Part shown: positions 32,680 through 41,658 of the stretch, one piece after another
Layout: each line of letters begins with the position of its first letter
Position numbering within the stretch: position 1 is the first letter of the stretch
Source: Larkinella rosea
GTDB taxonomy: Bacteria; Bacteroidota; Bacteroidia; Cytophagales; Spirosomataceae
Reading direction: 5' to 3'
Assembly: GCF_003858635.1 (NCBI RefSeq)
Contig: NZ_RQJO01000011.1
Coordinates: 186,001-250,000 of the forward strand
DNA length: 64,000 bases
The notes under the pieces: model-generated
Told to the model about the DNA's origin: nothing
Seen by the model: only the letters and a program-made list of their open reading frames with translations
Databases searched by the model: none
Program-made: the position numbers and the translations under genes

Positions 32680-35214
32680 ATGAATTTCAAACGCTTTCTT
32701 CCTCATTTAATAGCCGTCATTGGATTTGCGGTTTTGGCCGTTGTTTATTGCTCGCCCGTCTTGAAGGGCAAACGATTGAACCAACATGATATCATTCAGT
32801 CGGTTGCGGCCAGTCGCGAAGTAGTCGAATTCCACAAGCAAACCGGCGAATGGGCCTGGTGGACCAACAGTATGTTCGGCGGAATGCCCACCTACATGAT
32901 TGCCGGTGATTACCCTACCAGCCTGACGCATAAACTCGGTCAATACATCAATCTGCTGCTGCCCGATCCGGCTAACTACCTCTGGCTGTTGATGTTGGGC
33001 GGTTATATCCTGTTGCTGGCGCTGGGGGTCAATAGCTGGCTGTCGGCGCTGGGGGCGGTGGCCTACGCGTTTGCGTCGTATACCTTGCTCAGCCTGGAAG
33101 CCGGTCACGTGTCGAAAATACTGGCGCTGGCCTATGCACCGGAGATTCTGGCGGGCGTGATCCTGGCGTTGCGGGGGCGGTATCTCGCCGGAGCGGCCCT
33201 GACGGCCTTGTTTCTGGGGCTTGAATTATACGCCAATCACATTCAGATTACCTACTATCTGGCCTTCGGAATTATTATTTATGTGCTGATTGAAAGCATT
33301 GTCGCCATTCGCGAAGGGCGTGTTCGTTCGCTGGTGTTGTCGTTGTCGGCACTGGCCGCAGCCGCCATTCTGGCCGTTGGAACCCACTCCACGCGGCTCT
33401 GGAATGCCGCTGATTACGTGACGGTTACGACCCGCGGGAAATCGGAGCTGACCATTTCGCCAAAATCTGAAACCGGCGCTCCGGCGGCCACCGCGCCTGC
33501 TCCGTCCGGCGGTCTGGACAAGGAATACGCGTTTCAATACAGCTACGGCATCGGCGAGACGTTTACCTTGCTCATTCCCAACTACGCCGGTGGGCCGACG
33601 GTGGGATCGCTGACGACGGATTCGGAAACGTACAAAAAAATGACCGGAATCGGTGTCGATCCGGGCATGGCACAGCAGTATGTGCAGCAACTTTTTCTGT
33701 ATCATGGCAATCTCTATAGCCAGAGTGGTCCGGCTTACGCGGGTGCCATCGTTATTTTTCTGTTTGTTCTGGGATTGATCATTGTTCCCGGACGCCTGAA
33801 ATGGTGGTCGCTGGGCATTGCGATTTTGTACATCGCCTGGGCCTGGGGCAAAAACTTTCCGGCTTTCAATTACCTGCTTTTCGATTATTTCCCCGGTTTC
33901 AATAAGTTTCGGGCGGTGACGATGACACTCACCCTGGCGCAATTGCCGCTGGTGCTGCTGGGTATTCTGGCGCTGAAACAGATCGTGGATAAAAAGCTGA
34001 CGGCGGCCCAACTCAACCGGCCTTTGCTGATTAGCCTGGGCGTAACCGCTGGGTTATCGCTGTTGATGGCACTGGCCCCCACGATTTTTCAAAGTTTTCG
34101 AGGACCCAATGACGAGATGATGCTGGGGAATCTGGAGCAGGGATTACAGAATAAAAACCTGGCCGAACAGGTCGTTTCGGCCATGGTCGACGACCGCGTC
34201 GGCATGTTCCGTGCTGATGCATTCCGGTCGGCCTTCCTGATTCTGGTCGTGGGAGCGCTGATCTGGTTGTTCGTGCGGGATCGCATCAAGTCGGTTATTT
34301 TCTACCCGGTTTTGATGGCGCTGATGATTTTTGATCTTTTCAATGTCGATAAGCGGTATTTCAATAACGACGATTTTGTAAGCAAGCAATCCATTCAGGA
34401 AACCGTTACGCCAACGGCCGCCGACGAGCAGATTCTGGCCGACAAAGCCCTGGATTTCCGGGTGCTGGATGCTACCAGCAGTTTTATGAGTGATGCGAAA
34501 GCGTCTTATTTCCACAAATCGCTGGGTGGTTACAATGCGGTGAAAATGCGTCGCTATCAGGAATTGGCGGAGTTTCAACTGTATCGGAATTTGCGGCAGA
34601 CGCCGGACGCTCCAAATTATTTCAACGTGATCAACATGCTGAATACGAAGTATTTGATTACGCAAAGTCAGCCTACCAATCAGCAACAGGCACCGGGGCC
34701 GCCGGTGGCGCAACCGAATCCCGGCGCGTTGGGAAATGCCTGGTTTGTGGCCGATTACCGGCTGGTGCCGAATGCCAACGCCGAAATGCAGGCCCTCGAT
34801 AGCCTGAACACCCGCCAGTCCGCCGTCGTCGATCAGCGGTTTGCCGAACAACTGAGTGGGTTGAAAATCCAGCCCGATTCCGCCAATGTGATCCGCCTGA
34901 CCAGCTACAAACCCAATGAACTGACCTACGAAAGCAATGCCAAAAGCGAGCAGCTGGCGGTTTTTTCCGAAATCTACTACAACGTCCGTGATGAATGGAA
35001 AGTGACCGTCGACGGCCAGGAAATGCCCCACCTGCGCGCCAATTACGTATTGCGGGCACTGCGTGTTCCGGCCGGAAAACACACGATCGTTTTCAAATTC
35101 GACCCGGTTTCAATTCGCGTCGGCAAAGTAGTCGATCTGGTGTGTTCCCTGTTGATTATTGCCTTCATCGGAACGGCGGTTTTTTTCGAACGGAAGCGTA
35201 AGAAAAGCGCGTAG
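32680..35214 (+). CDS. YfhO-family polytopic membrane protein
   Basis: 844 residues from the ATG at 32680, which begins a TM helix (FLPHLIAVIGFAVLAVVYC); the frame continues upstream only to a TTG. About 12-14 TM helices cover residues 1-560 with a GT-C-like layout, including QHDIIQS and WTNSMFGGMPTYM in the first loop, which in GT-C enzymes holds acidic catalytic residues. A C-terminal periplasmic domain (about 590-810) contains an NVRDEWKVTVDG strand and a last TM helix. YfhO of Bacillus is needed for glycosylation of teichoic acid; the substrate here is unknown. A strong terminator follows. Confidence 0.88.
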   Translation: MNFKRFLPHLIAVIGFAVLAVVYCSPVLKGKRLNQHDIIQSVAASREVVEFHKQTGEWAWWTNSMFGGMPTYMIAGDYPTSLTHKLGQYINLLLPDPANYLWLLMLGGYILLLALGVNSWLSALGAVAYAFASYTLLSLEAGHVSKILALAYAPEILAGVILALRGRYLAGAALTALFLGLELYANHIQITYYLAFGIIIYVLIESIVAIREGRVRSLVLSLSALAAAAILAVGTHSTRLWNAADYVTVTTRGKSELTISPKSETGAPAATAPAPSGGLDKEYAFQYSYGIGETFTLLIPNYAGGPTVGSLTTDSETYKKMTGIGVDPGMAQQYVQQLFLYHGNLYSQSGPAYAGAIVIFLFVLGLIIVPGRLKWWSLGIAILYIAWAWGKNFPAFNYLLFDYFPGFNKFRAVTMTLTLAQLPLVLLGILALKQIVDKKLTAAQLNRPLLISLGVTAGLSLLMALAPTIFQSFRGPNDEMMLGNLEQGLQNKNLAEQVVSAMVDDRVGMFRADAFRSAFLILVVGALIWLFVRDRIKSVIFYPVLMALMIFDLFNVDKRYFNNDDFVSKQSIQETVTPTAADEQILADKALDFRVLDATSSFMSDAKASYFHKSLGGYNAVKMRRYQELAEFQLYRNLRQTPDAPNYFNVINMLNTKYLITQSQPTNQQQAPGPPVAQPNPGALGNAWFVADYRLVPNANAEMQALDSLNTRQSAVVDQRFAEQLSGLKIQPDSANVIRLTSYKPNELTYESNAKSEQLAVFSEIYYNVRDEWKVTVDGQEMPHLRANYVLRALRVPAGKHTIVFKFDPVSIRVGKVVDLVCSLLIIAFIGTAVFFERKRKKSA

Positions 35215-35245
35215 ATCGTTTTTGATTCATCGGATACTGAATTGA

Positions 35246-35280
35246 GCCTGAGTGATTCCCGAAATCGCTCAGGCTTTTTT
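35246..35280 (+). terminator. Rho-independent terminator after the YfhO gene
   Basis: GCCTGAGTGATT and AATCGCTCAGGC form a 12-bp stem (one G-T pair) with a CCCGA loop, followed by six T. It ends 8 bp before the stop of the convergent gene. Confidence 0.9.
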
Positions 35281-35288
35281 GTTGTTGG

Positions 35289-36017
35289 TCAACTCGCAAC
35301 GGTTTTCGGCACGCGGGTCAACTGCCGGATCGAAACCAGATGGCCGAGTAAAACCAGTGGCACGATCACACCAGGCAATCCAACAAAAGGGAATTTTAAC
35401 ACACCCACATTCGGCTGATCGAACGCCAGTTGCTGAATGGGCAAGGGCGCGGCCAGCACCGCGTGTGCTACAATATTGGTTAGCAACAGGAGCGCCAAAA
35501 TGTTCCACAGTAATAATTTCGTACGGGCGGCCGGCGTTTTCTGCGACGCCCAGTAAGCAGCCAAAGGCGCCGTAATTCCGGACAGAATATCGAAATTCCT
35601 GCCCTCGAACGTCATCAATTCAGGAATGAAGTGATGGGTAAATAAACCGTAGAGAACCAGTTCAACTGGTATCCGAACGATGTTCAGCCAGGTCAGGGTT
35701 TGGAGCGGAAGCTGATCCAGAAACTGGCGGGTGGTTTTAGTCAGAAACAGAACCAGAATGAGTGTAAATGGCGGCACAATCACCAGAAAAAACCGGGGTG
35801 GCACCGCATCCGTTTTCAGGAAAAAACCGCTTTGAGCCAGCACCAGCAAAACCGCCAGCCAGGTGATTATAGCAAAAAAAATAAAACCGGCTTTGGATGG
35901 GATCGCTTTGCGAAGCGCGGAGTAAAAAACCGCCAGCGTGATGATCATAATTCCGCTGAAACAAAGGCTCAGCCAAAGGGGCGGATTTGTGTAGAGGTGT
36001 GAAAGATTGGGGTGCAT
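35289..36017 (-). CDS. Polytopic membrane protein of unknown function
   Basis: 242 residues from the ATG at 36017 (MHPNLSHLY). Six to seven TM helices can be counted (LWLSLCFSGIMIITLAVFY, AGFIFFAIITWLAVLLVLA, RFFLVIVPPFTLILVLFL and others). The segment IVRIPVELVLYGLFTHHFIPELMTFEGRNFDILSG with conserved-looking Arg, Glu and His marks a family often seen in Bacteroidota without known function. It shares the direction of the LytTR gene that starts upstream; the gap is 109 bp, so the two may be one unit and this may be a regulator target. Confidence 0.7.
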   Translation of the reverse strand: MHPNLSHLYTNPPLWLSLCFSGIMIITLAVFYSALRKAIPSKAGFIFFAIITWLAVLLVLAQSGFFLKTDAVPPRFFLVIVPPFTLILVLFLTKTTRQFLDQLPLQTLTWLNIVRIPVELVLYGLFTHHFIPELMTFEGRNFDILSGITAPLAAYWASQKTPAARTKLLLWNILALLLLTNIVAHAVLAAPLPIQQLAFDQPNVGVLKFPFVGLPGVIVPLVLLGHLVSIRQLTRVPKTVAS

Positions 36018-36126
36018 TTTGTTTACCGGTTTTGGTTTGATGCGGTAAAACAAGACCGCAAAACGGTAACATTCGTGCGTTTTGGGGATTGATTCAACGA
36101 ATGGTACCGGATTCGATAATGAATGG

Positions 36127-37002
36127 TCAGCCGACGGCAAGCTGTTGGAGCCATTTTCGGAATTCCAGGTTCCGGTATCGACTGACCATAACGGTTTCGG
36201 CGAGCTGGTTTTTGTGCAGAGACGGGGTCAGTGTAACGATCAGTTTGCGGTTGCTGTCATCCTGCACGCTTCGGACGGCCTGGACGGACACGATAAACTG
36301 TCGGTTCAGTTGAAAGAAATGATGGGCGGGAAGCCGACTTTCGAGTTTTGAAAAGGAATTGTAATTGGTGGTCAGTTGCTGCCCATCGGTTTTTACCAGC
36401 AAAACAACGCCCTGCGTCGAGAAAAAATACGCGATTTCTTCCGGCCGAAAACGGAGTTGGCGGGCACCGGTATCGATCAAAACCGCTGCGTCCAAAACCG
36501 GTCGGGCCGATTGTTGCAAATTTGCCAGTTTGCCGTTGAGTTCTTCGGCGGCCTGTTGTTTTTCGAGTCGAAAAGCCTGTAGTAGATACAGCCCGACATA
36601 ACCACCGTTGATCAGCGTCGCGATGGTGATGCAGACAAAAATCCCGGATGTCAGTTGCACCGAATTAGGCCAGAAACCGGAATACAACCGGATGGCGCCG
36701 GGAAAAACGACTGAAAACGTCAGTAACGTAGCCAAACCGCCCAGCAGAATTTGCCGCCCAATGCGCCGGGTTGGGTGGTAGGAAAATGGTAAGCGTCGGT
36801 CGAGCAAGCTGAAAATCAGGAGGTTAACCGACCAGTACGACAGGATTACCGTAGTCACCGTCAGAAAATAAGCGATCGGAAACCGGTAATCGGTTTGCCA
36901 CGGAAACCGCCGGTAAAATACCACATGCGAAGCAATTGTCGCCAAAACCGGGACCAGAATCAGCAGCAAAACTCCGTGTTGGCGACGGCTCAGCGGTTCC
37001 AT
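36127..37002 (-). CDS. Membrane-anchored LytTR transcriptional regulator
   Basis: 291 residues. Four TM helices cover residues 1-140 (GVLLILVPVLATIASHVVFY, FLTVTTVILSYWSVNLLIF, LGGLATLLTFSVVF, GIFVCITIATLINGGYVGLYLL), then a helical linker and a LytTR DNA-binding domain from about 185, with YFFSTQGVVLLVKTDG and FFQLNRQFIVSVQAV. There is no receiver or kinase domain, so it would act as a one-component sensor, taking a membrane signal straight to DNA. The membrane gene behind it is the natural candidate target. Confidence 0.88.
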   Translation of the reverse strand: MEPLSRRQHGVLLLILVPVLATIASHVVFYRRFPWQTDYRFPIAYFLTVTTVILSYWSVNLLIFSLLDRRLPFSYHPTRRIGRQILLGGLATLLTFSVVFPGAIRLYSGFWPNSVQLTSGIFVCITIATLINGGYVGLYLLQAFRLEKQQAAEELNGKLANLQQSARPVLDAAVLIDTGARQLRFRPEEIAYFFSTQGVVLLVKTDGQQLTTNYNSFSKLESRLPAHHFFQLNRQFIVSVQAVRSVQDDSNRKLIVTLTPSLHKNQLAETVMVSRYRNLEFRKWLQQLAVG

Positions 37003-37077
37003 GCGTATTTTTGGTGGCCTTTTTTTGTATCTAAAACCAGAACGGTTTTCTTGCTGTTATTCATCAAACGAAAAGAC

Positions 37078-37788
37078 ATGGAACCAGACGAAACCGCACC
37101 GGAATCGGACAAACTCGATCGAATTATCGACGCCCGGATGAAACTCAAACGGCGGTTCGAGGAAGCGATCCAGAACACGCCGTCGATGATCGACGAAAAA
37201 CCGCTGGGCTCGGGTCCGCCGAACCGCCACGGGATGCCGAAGATACCAAAAAGTCAAACGGTTACGAAAAAATGGCCCGTTCTGGACCTCGGCCATCATC
37301 CGCGCATTCCGCTGGAAAAATGGCAATTGGCCCTCGACGGTGAAGTGGAAAATCCAACCCGTTTGAAGTGGGCCGATTTTATGGCGTTACCCCAAACAAA
37401 GGACGTGAGCGATTTTCACTGTGTTACGACCTGGTCGAAGCTGGATGTTCCCTGGGTGGGGGTGCGGTTTGCCGATCTGGCCGCGCTGGTGATGCCCAAG
37501 GAAACTGCCACGCACGTGATGTGCTACGGTTTCGACGGTTATTCAACCAACCTTTCCCTGGCCGAAGCGCTCAAACTGGATGTGTTGCTTGTTCATACCG
37601 CCGAAGGCCAGCCGCTGCCGCTCGAACACGGTGGCCCCGTCCGGATGATTACGCCCCAGCTCTACGCCTGGAAAGGCTCCAAATGGATCAAACGCATCGA
37701 ATTTATGGCCGGAAACCGCCTGGGATTCTGGGAAGAACGCGGCTACTCCAACACCGCTTACCCCTGGCGGAATGATCGGTATAGTTGA
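37078..37788 (+). CDS. YedY/MsrP-like molybdopterin oxidoreductase
   Basis: 236 residues from the ATG at 37078; a longer frame upstream would run into the divergent LytTR gene. The sulfite-oxidase fold is evident: PLEKWQLALDGEVENPTRLKWADF, then FHCVTTWSKLDVPWVGVRF, whose Cys is the molybdenum ligand, MCYGFDGYSTNLSLAEAL, HGGPVRMITPQLYAWKGSKWIKRIEF. It lacks a Tat signal, so it stays in the cytoplasm, unlike MsrP. Likely reactions are S- or N-oxide reduction or sulfite oxidation. The gene is monocistronic and ends at an inverted repeat. Confidence 0.88.
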   Translation: MEPDETAPESDKLDRIIDARMKLKRRFEEAIQNTPSMIDEKPLGSGPPNRHGMPKIPKSQTVTKKWPVLDLGHHPRIPLEKWQLALDGEVENPTRLKWADFMALPQTKDVSDFHCVTTWSKLDVPWVGVRFADLAALVMPKETATHVMCYGFDGYSTNLSLAEALKLDVLLVHTAEGQPLPLEHGGPVRMITPQLYAWKGSKWIKRIEFMAGNRLGFWEERGYSNTAYPWRNDRYS

Positions 37789-37800
37789 AGAGTTGCAATT

Positions 37801-37896
37801 GTTTCGCGGAGTTAAGCGGAGAAAAAAGGAGTTACGCAGAGTTTTTTAATTAATTTCTCCGCTTAACTCTGCACTCTCCGCTCACCTCCGCGAAAC
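37801..37896. repeat. Imperfect inverted repeat GTTTCGCGGAG...CTCCGCGAAAC
   Basis: The outer arms GTTTCGCGGAG are exact; the inner parts (TTAAGCGGAG, CAGAGTTAAGCGGAG) are shuffled relative to each other, with CGGAG repeated many times. It lies between the convergent molybdoenzyme and SIS-domain genes. Confidence 0.8.
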
Positions 37897-37909
37897 AGCC
37901 TTTAGCTCA

Positions 37910-38470
37910 TTAGATACTATTCTCCATGAACGCGTAACACAGCATGTGGCAGATCGTCATGTGGGCGTCTTCCACGCGGCCGTAATGCTGGGAGTCGATG
38001 GTGATGACTTCGTGGGCCAGGTCGGCGAGTTTGCCGCGTTTGCCGCCTACCAGCGCCACGGTCGTCAGGTCGTGGTCATTGGCCCATTGAACGGCTTTGA
38101 CCAGGTTGGGCGAACTCCCGCTGACGCTCATCGTCAGCACCAGATCACCCGGTTTGGCGTAATTTTGCAATTGCCCCACAAACACGTCATCGTAGGAATA
38201 ATCGTTGCCGAGCGCGGTAATCCAGGCCGTGTTGTCGTTCAAAGACAGACACCGAAACCGCTTGCCGAGCCGGTCGGAAGCGCCTTTGCCCAAATCCGTA
38301 ATAAAATGGGACGCATTGGCCGCGCTGCCGCCATTGCCGAAGACAAAAAACTGCCGATCTTCTTCCCAGCAGGTTTTCAGCAACTTGACGATTTGTTCGA
38401 CGCGATCAACCGGAATCGAGTCAATGGCAGCCTTGTGGTGACCGAGGTATTGTTCAAAATACGTTTGCAT
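37910..38470 (-). CDS. SIS-domain protein, GmhA-like phosphoheptose isomerase
   Basis: 186 residues, the length of GmhA. The SIS fold shows FVFGNGGSAANASHFITDLGKGA, ITALGNDYSYDDVF, LVLTMSVSGSSPNLVKAVQWA and a C-terminal HYGRVEDAHMTICHML, where Glu and His match the metal and catalytic residues of sedoheptulose-7-phosphate isomerase. GmhA makes the first heptose intermediate for LPS core; closely related SIS proteins act on other sugar phosphates. A ROK sugar kinase lies 56 bp upstream on the same strand, fitting a sugar-phosphate pathway. No HldE or GmhB is nearby. Confidence 0.88.
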   Translation of the reverse strand: MQTYFEQYLGHHKAAIDSIPVDRVEQIVKLLKTCWEEDRQFFVFGNGGSAANASHFITDLGKGASDRLGKRFRCLSLNDNTAWITALGNDYSYDDVFVGQLQNYAKPGDLVLTMSVSGSSPNLVKAVQWANDHDLTTVALVGGKRGKLADLAHEVITIDSQHYGRVEDAHMTICHMLCYAFMENSI

Positions 38471-38526
38471 ACAAGAAAGAGTAGTTGAAGGGTTTTGGAA
38501 AGGCCAAACGGAATGCAGCCTTCGTT

Positions 38527-39420
38527 TTATAAACTTAAAGCACCAATCGGTACGGTATTTTCGCCCAGTTCGGCCAGTCGGATGGCCGGGCCGGGTTGAA
38601 AAGCGCCCATGATGTACGTTGGCAGTATTTTTTCAACGGCAGCCCGCAGTGGTTCGCCGGTCAGCGACAGTCCTCCGCCCAGAATTAGTACGTCGGGATG
38701 CAGCAAATGGACTACGTGCGAGAGTGCAAAAGCGAGATCGTCGGCAATTCGCTCAAAAATCCGCCGGGCCGTTGGGTCGCCCTGATCGAATGCTTCCCGC
38801 AAAAACCGGGCTTCACCGGTTTTTTGCGTTCCGACCAATTGCTTCAGAAGAGAATCGGTTGACAGATCAGCAATGGCGTGCCGGATTTCCTGATCGACGG
38901 CCCAGCCGGAGCAAACCGACTCGAGCGTCGTACCGGTTTTGTCCAGCCGGATGTGGCCGATTTCGGTTTCGCCCGGCGGCATGCCGTGGTAAATTTGCCC
39001 GTCGACGATCATCCCGCCCCCCACACCACTACCCAGTGTGACGTAAAATACCTGGCGAAAATGGCGTCCGGCGCCGTGCGTCGCTTCGCCCAACGCGGCC
39101 ACATTGGCGTCGTTTTCCACCCGAATCCGTTCGGCGGATGTCCGCTCGCGCAGCCAGTCGGCCAGGCCGAATCCCGCCCAGCCTTCGATCTGATGGGAAG
39201 TGGCAATTCGCCCGGTCTGGGTGTCCACCGGCCCGCCGAAGCCGACACCGACGGTTTGAATGGGTGCGGGAATTTGCTGAATTGCTTCGTCGATGTGTTC
39301 CAGAATACCGGATGCGCCCCGGGATTTGTCGACCGTAAACCGAAAATGGTGCCTGATCGCCGTTCCTTCGCCCGCGACGACCTGCAGTTTTGTACCGCCT
39401 ATTTCAATGCCAAGATTCAT
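38527..39420 (-). CDS. ROK-family sugar kinase
   Basis: 297 residues from the ATG at 39420, which puts MNLGIEIGGTKLQ at the very start as in other ROK kinases. The phosphate-binding loop IGGTK, VGFGGPVD, VENDANVAALGEA (catalytic Asp), and TLGSGVGGGMIVDG are in order. The zinc motif that normally reads GH..C.CG..GC.E is degenerate: GHIRLDKTGTTLESVCSGWAVDQE keeps one His and one Cys. Glucokinase, fructokinase or hexosamine kinase activity are all possible. It precedes the GmhA-like isomerase, which suggests they act on the same sugar. Confidence 0.9.
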   Translation of the reverse strand: MNLGIEIGGTKLQVVAGEGTAIRHHFRFTVDKSRGASGILEHIDEAIQQIPAPIQTVGVGFGGPVDTQTGRIATSHQIEGWAGFGLADWLRERTSAERIRVENDANVAALGEATHGAGRHFRQVFYVTLGSGVGGGMIVDGQIYHGMPPGETEIGHIRLDKTGTTLESVCSGWAVDQEIRHAIADLSTDSLLKQLVGTQKTGEARFLREAFDQGDPTARRIFERIADDLAFALSHVVHLLHPDVLILGGGLSLTGEPLRAAVEKILPTYIMGAFQPGPAIRLAELGENTVPIGALSL

Positions 39421-39520
39421 TCTGTTGGACGGATGATCCGCCATGCCGGGGGCAACCTGATTTGTTCGAGAAATTAACTGGTTTGTGACGAATCACCCGG
39501 CAAAGTAAAGAAGAAAAAAA

Positions 39521-40282
39521 TTATTGGAGGGTATCTTTCTGCAGTTGCGGCTCATTTCGTTTGGTCAGGGCCGGAAGTTGGATGGCCGGGCCGTTTTCCC
39601 AGGAATCCGCGCCGGTGACGGGCGAACGGCCGAGAATGTCGCTGCGCATTTGCTGTTTTTCCGAAGTCACTATTTTTAAGCGATTATCCCGGTTTTGGAG
39701 CAGGTTCGGATCAAGCTGACCATCGCGCGTGAAACCCATCATCAGCGCCGGGCCACCGAAAGGCAAGGTCGAATCCGATTCGGTTTGCCACGTTTGCCAG
39801 GTTTTTCCGTACGACGATACCAGTTCCGCCATCAGGTCGTGCTCGGCTTTCGGAGACAGATCGGGCGCTACCAACTGACCACTTTTGACTTCGTACCGAT
39901 AACTGTGCCAGAGCTTCTTTTCGTCGTCGGGCAAGGTTTTAAATAAGCGTTCGGAAACGATGTATTCGACTCCCGCCAAACGAGCTTCTTTCCCATTTCC
40001 GTCAAAAAGTACACATTGCCGAAGATCTTCGTGAACGGCCGTGCAGTAGCGGTGAACCTCCCTTTGTTCGGCCCGTCGGCCACTGTAAAAATGAAAACCG
40101 CTCAGGTACGTTTCAAAGCGTTTTACGGGAATTTGATTGGCAACAGCACTCGTTTCTACCCGCGATATTTCTACCGGAATGGAGTCTTTATTTGTCAACG
40201 ATTGACGATTCGATGAGGCATCATTTCCCCCGCAAGCCACCAATAGTGTGGCCAAAATAACAGTCAAAAATAACCTGGTCAT
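39521..40282 (-). CDS. DUF1264/OBAP-family lipoprotein
   Basis: 253 residues. The N-terminus MTRLFLTVILATLLVACGG is a lipoprotein signal with Cys17. From about residue 50 the sequence follows the oil-body-associated protein family (DUF1264): RFETYLSGFHFYSGR, HRYCTAVHEDLRQCVLFDG, LAGVEYIVSERLFKTLP, WHSYRYEVKSGQLVAP, and LMMGFTRDGQ. In plants these proteins coat lipid bodies; bacterial members have no known role. Here it should sit on the outer face of a membrane. Single gene, no operon partners seen. Confidence 0.88.
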   Translation of the reverse strand: MTRLFLTVILATLLVACGGNDASSNRQSLTNKDSIPVEISRVETSAVANQIPVKRFETYLSGFHFYSGRRAEQREVHRYCTAVHEDLRQCVLFDGNGKEARLAGVEYIVSERLFKTLPDDEKKLWHSYRYEVKSGQLVAPDLSPKAEHDLMAELVSSYGKTWQTWQTESDSTLPFGGPALMMGFTRDGQLDPNLLQNRDNRLKIVTSEKQQMRSDILGRSPVTGADSWENGPAIQLPALTKRNEPQLQKDTLQ

Positions 40283-40452
40283 TGCGATTGATTACGCGTC
40301 TCAACTCTACAAATCAGAACCGTTTCCGATCCAATTTGTTTGGCGAGAATCACAATGAGGAAATTACATTTTCGTCGTGTAATTTGCCAGTGTTACCGGT
40401 TTTTTAACTGAAATTTAAATCTAAATTAATTGTATGTCGAAATAAATTTTGG

Positions 40453-41136
40453 TTAATTTAAATGAAAAGGCTGCTTTTCCTGATTGATCATTTTTGAATT
40501 GTGAATAAGCCCTAAAATCAACAAACCGATCACAATGGCAATGATAATCTGCAGTGAAGAAATCAGATTAAATTGGGACGAATCACTCTTTGAATCCTTA
40601 ACAAGGCTCTGTCCTTCAGTGTATTGTATTTTTGTCAGATCGTTAAGGCCCTGAATTAACTGTTGAAAAATAAGCGAGCCCGTTTCATTGAATAATTTAC
40701 TTCCTGCAACTTTATTGTCGGCCTGACTGAGCTGCAAAATTTGGTTTTCAAACAAGGCGTAGCTTTTAATCTGCTTCTTAAATGCCTGAAGACTTTTCGC
40801 TTCTTCAGTGATCAGAAACGTTTTTTCGTAGTTCCGAATCAGCGAATCGATTGACCGGTTTTGTGCCCGAAGCTGGAACGCAATTTCGGCCGGTGTTGAA
40901 GTCTGGTTCGAAAAAAGATGCTTTTCGACCAAAAGCCGTTTCGTATACAGGTTTTCGCTTAGATAAACCATATCGACCGCGGGAATAAGCCGATCCTGAT
41001 AAATCGAGGAAAATGACTTGTCAATATCTTTAATCGTATTTCTCGACAGAAAAGTGCTCAGAATAATGAGCGCCATAATGCCCGTCAGCAGAACCGCAGC
41101 CTTTATTTTTTGCTGAATCACAAAGGACCATTTCAT
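40453..41136 (-). CDS. Orphan four-helix-bundle chemoreceptor-type sensor domain
   Basis: 227 residues. The layout is TM helix (IKAAVLLTGIMALIILSTFL), a periplasmic all-helical domain of about 150 residues of the 4HB-MCP type (DKSFSSIYQDRLIPAVDMVYLSE...), a second TM helix (LISSLQIIIAIVIGLLILGLI) and a short tail of about 15 residues. No HAMP, kinase or chemotaxis signalling part follows. It may associate with another membrane kinase or be a truncated receptor. Its DNA is AT-richer than that of its neighbours. No partner gene is adjacent. Confidence 0.8.
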   Translation of the reverse strand: MKWSFVIQQKIKAAVLLTGIMALIILSTFLSRNTIKDIDKSFSSIYQDRLIPAVDMVYLSENLYTKRLLVEKHLFSNQTSTPAEIAFQLRAQNRSIDSLIRNYEKTFLITEEAKSLQAFKKQIKSYALFENQILQLSQADNKVAGSKLFNETGSLIFQQLIQGLNDLTKIQYTEGQSLVKDSKSDSSQFNLISSLQIIIAIVIGLLILGLIHNSKMINQEKQPFHLN

Positions 41137-41242
41137 AATCAGATGGATTTAATCACGGGCAGCTACCGGTTACCTGCCCCGCTGTATTAGTTAACGAAAG
41201 TAAGATTATTTCTATATAAATTTTCATTCGCCGACAAGGCTC

Positions 41243-41272
41243 TTTGCCCAATCCGGGAAAATGATAAATTTG
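41243..41272 (+). promoter_or_regulatory. Promoter TTTG-N18-TAAATTTG
   Basis: An exact match to the Bacteroidota -33/-7 pattern. Transcription would start at about 41278-41280. This places the ATG at 41261 before the transcript and makes the ATG at 41288 the likely start of the next gene. Confidence 0.65.
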
Positions 41273-41287
41273 TTAAAAATCACTTCG

Positions 41288-41658
41288 ATGGCTCTTTCCC
41301 GGGAAAAACGCAAACAACTGGCCCATGCCCTCGCGGGCGTTATTATTCTTCTGAAGGCTTTCGATAAGGCCGAACACGGGCACATGATTCTGGGTAGTCT
41401 GTTGGGAATCATCGGGGTAACGATCATCCTGTTGACCATCTACCATCACCGGCTGGCGCAGTATATCAAAAGCTTTGACGCGCTGGTTTTTCTGGCCGAA
41501 GCCGTGGTGTTGGGCATCGTCAGCGGCTTGTATTTTCACGATGGGAAAACCGGTCTGCCGTATGCCTACGCGCTCGCCAGTGTGGCCTACCTGACCGCTG
41601 CAATCCTGTTTTTCCGGCGAACCAAGCCCGATGACCACCTGGAAGCCGATCCGAATCC

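Noticed and set aside
36895-37077. Extended start for the molybdoenzyme
   Set aside because: The extension overlaps the 5' end of the divergent LytTR gene and lacks a Tat or other signal.
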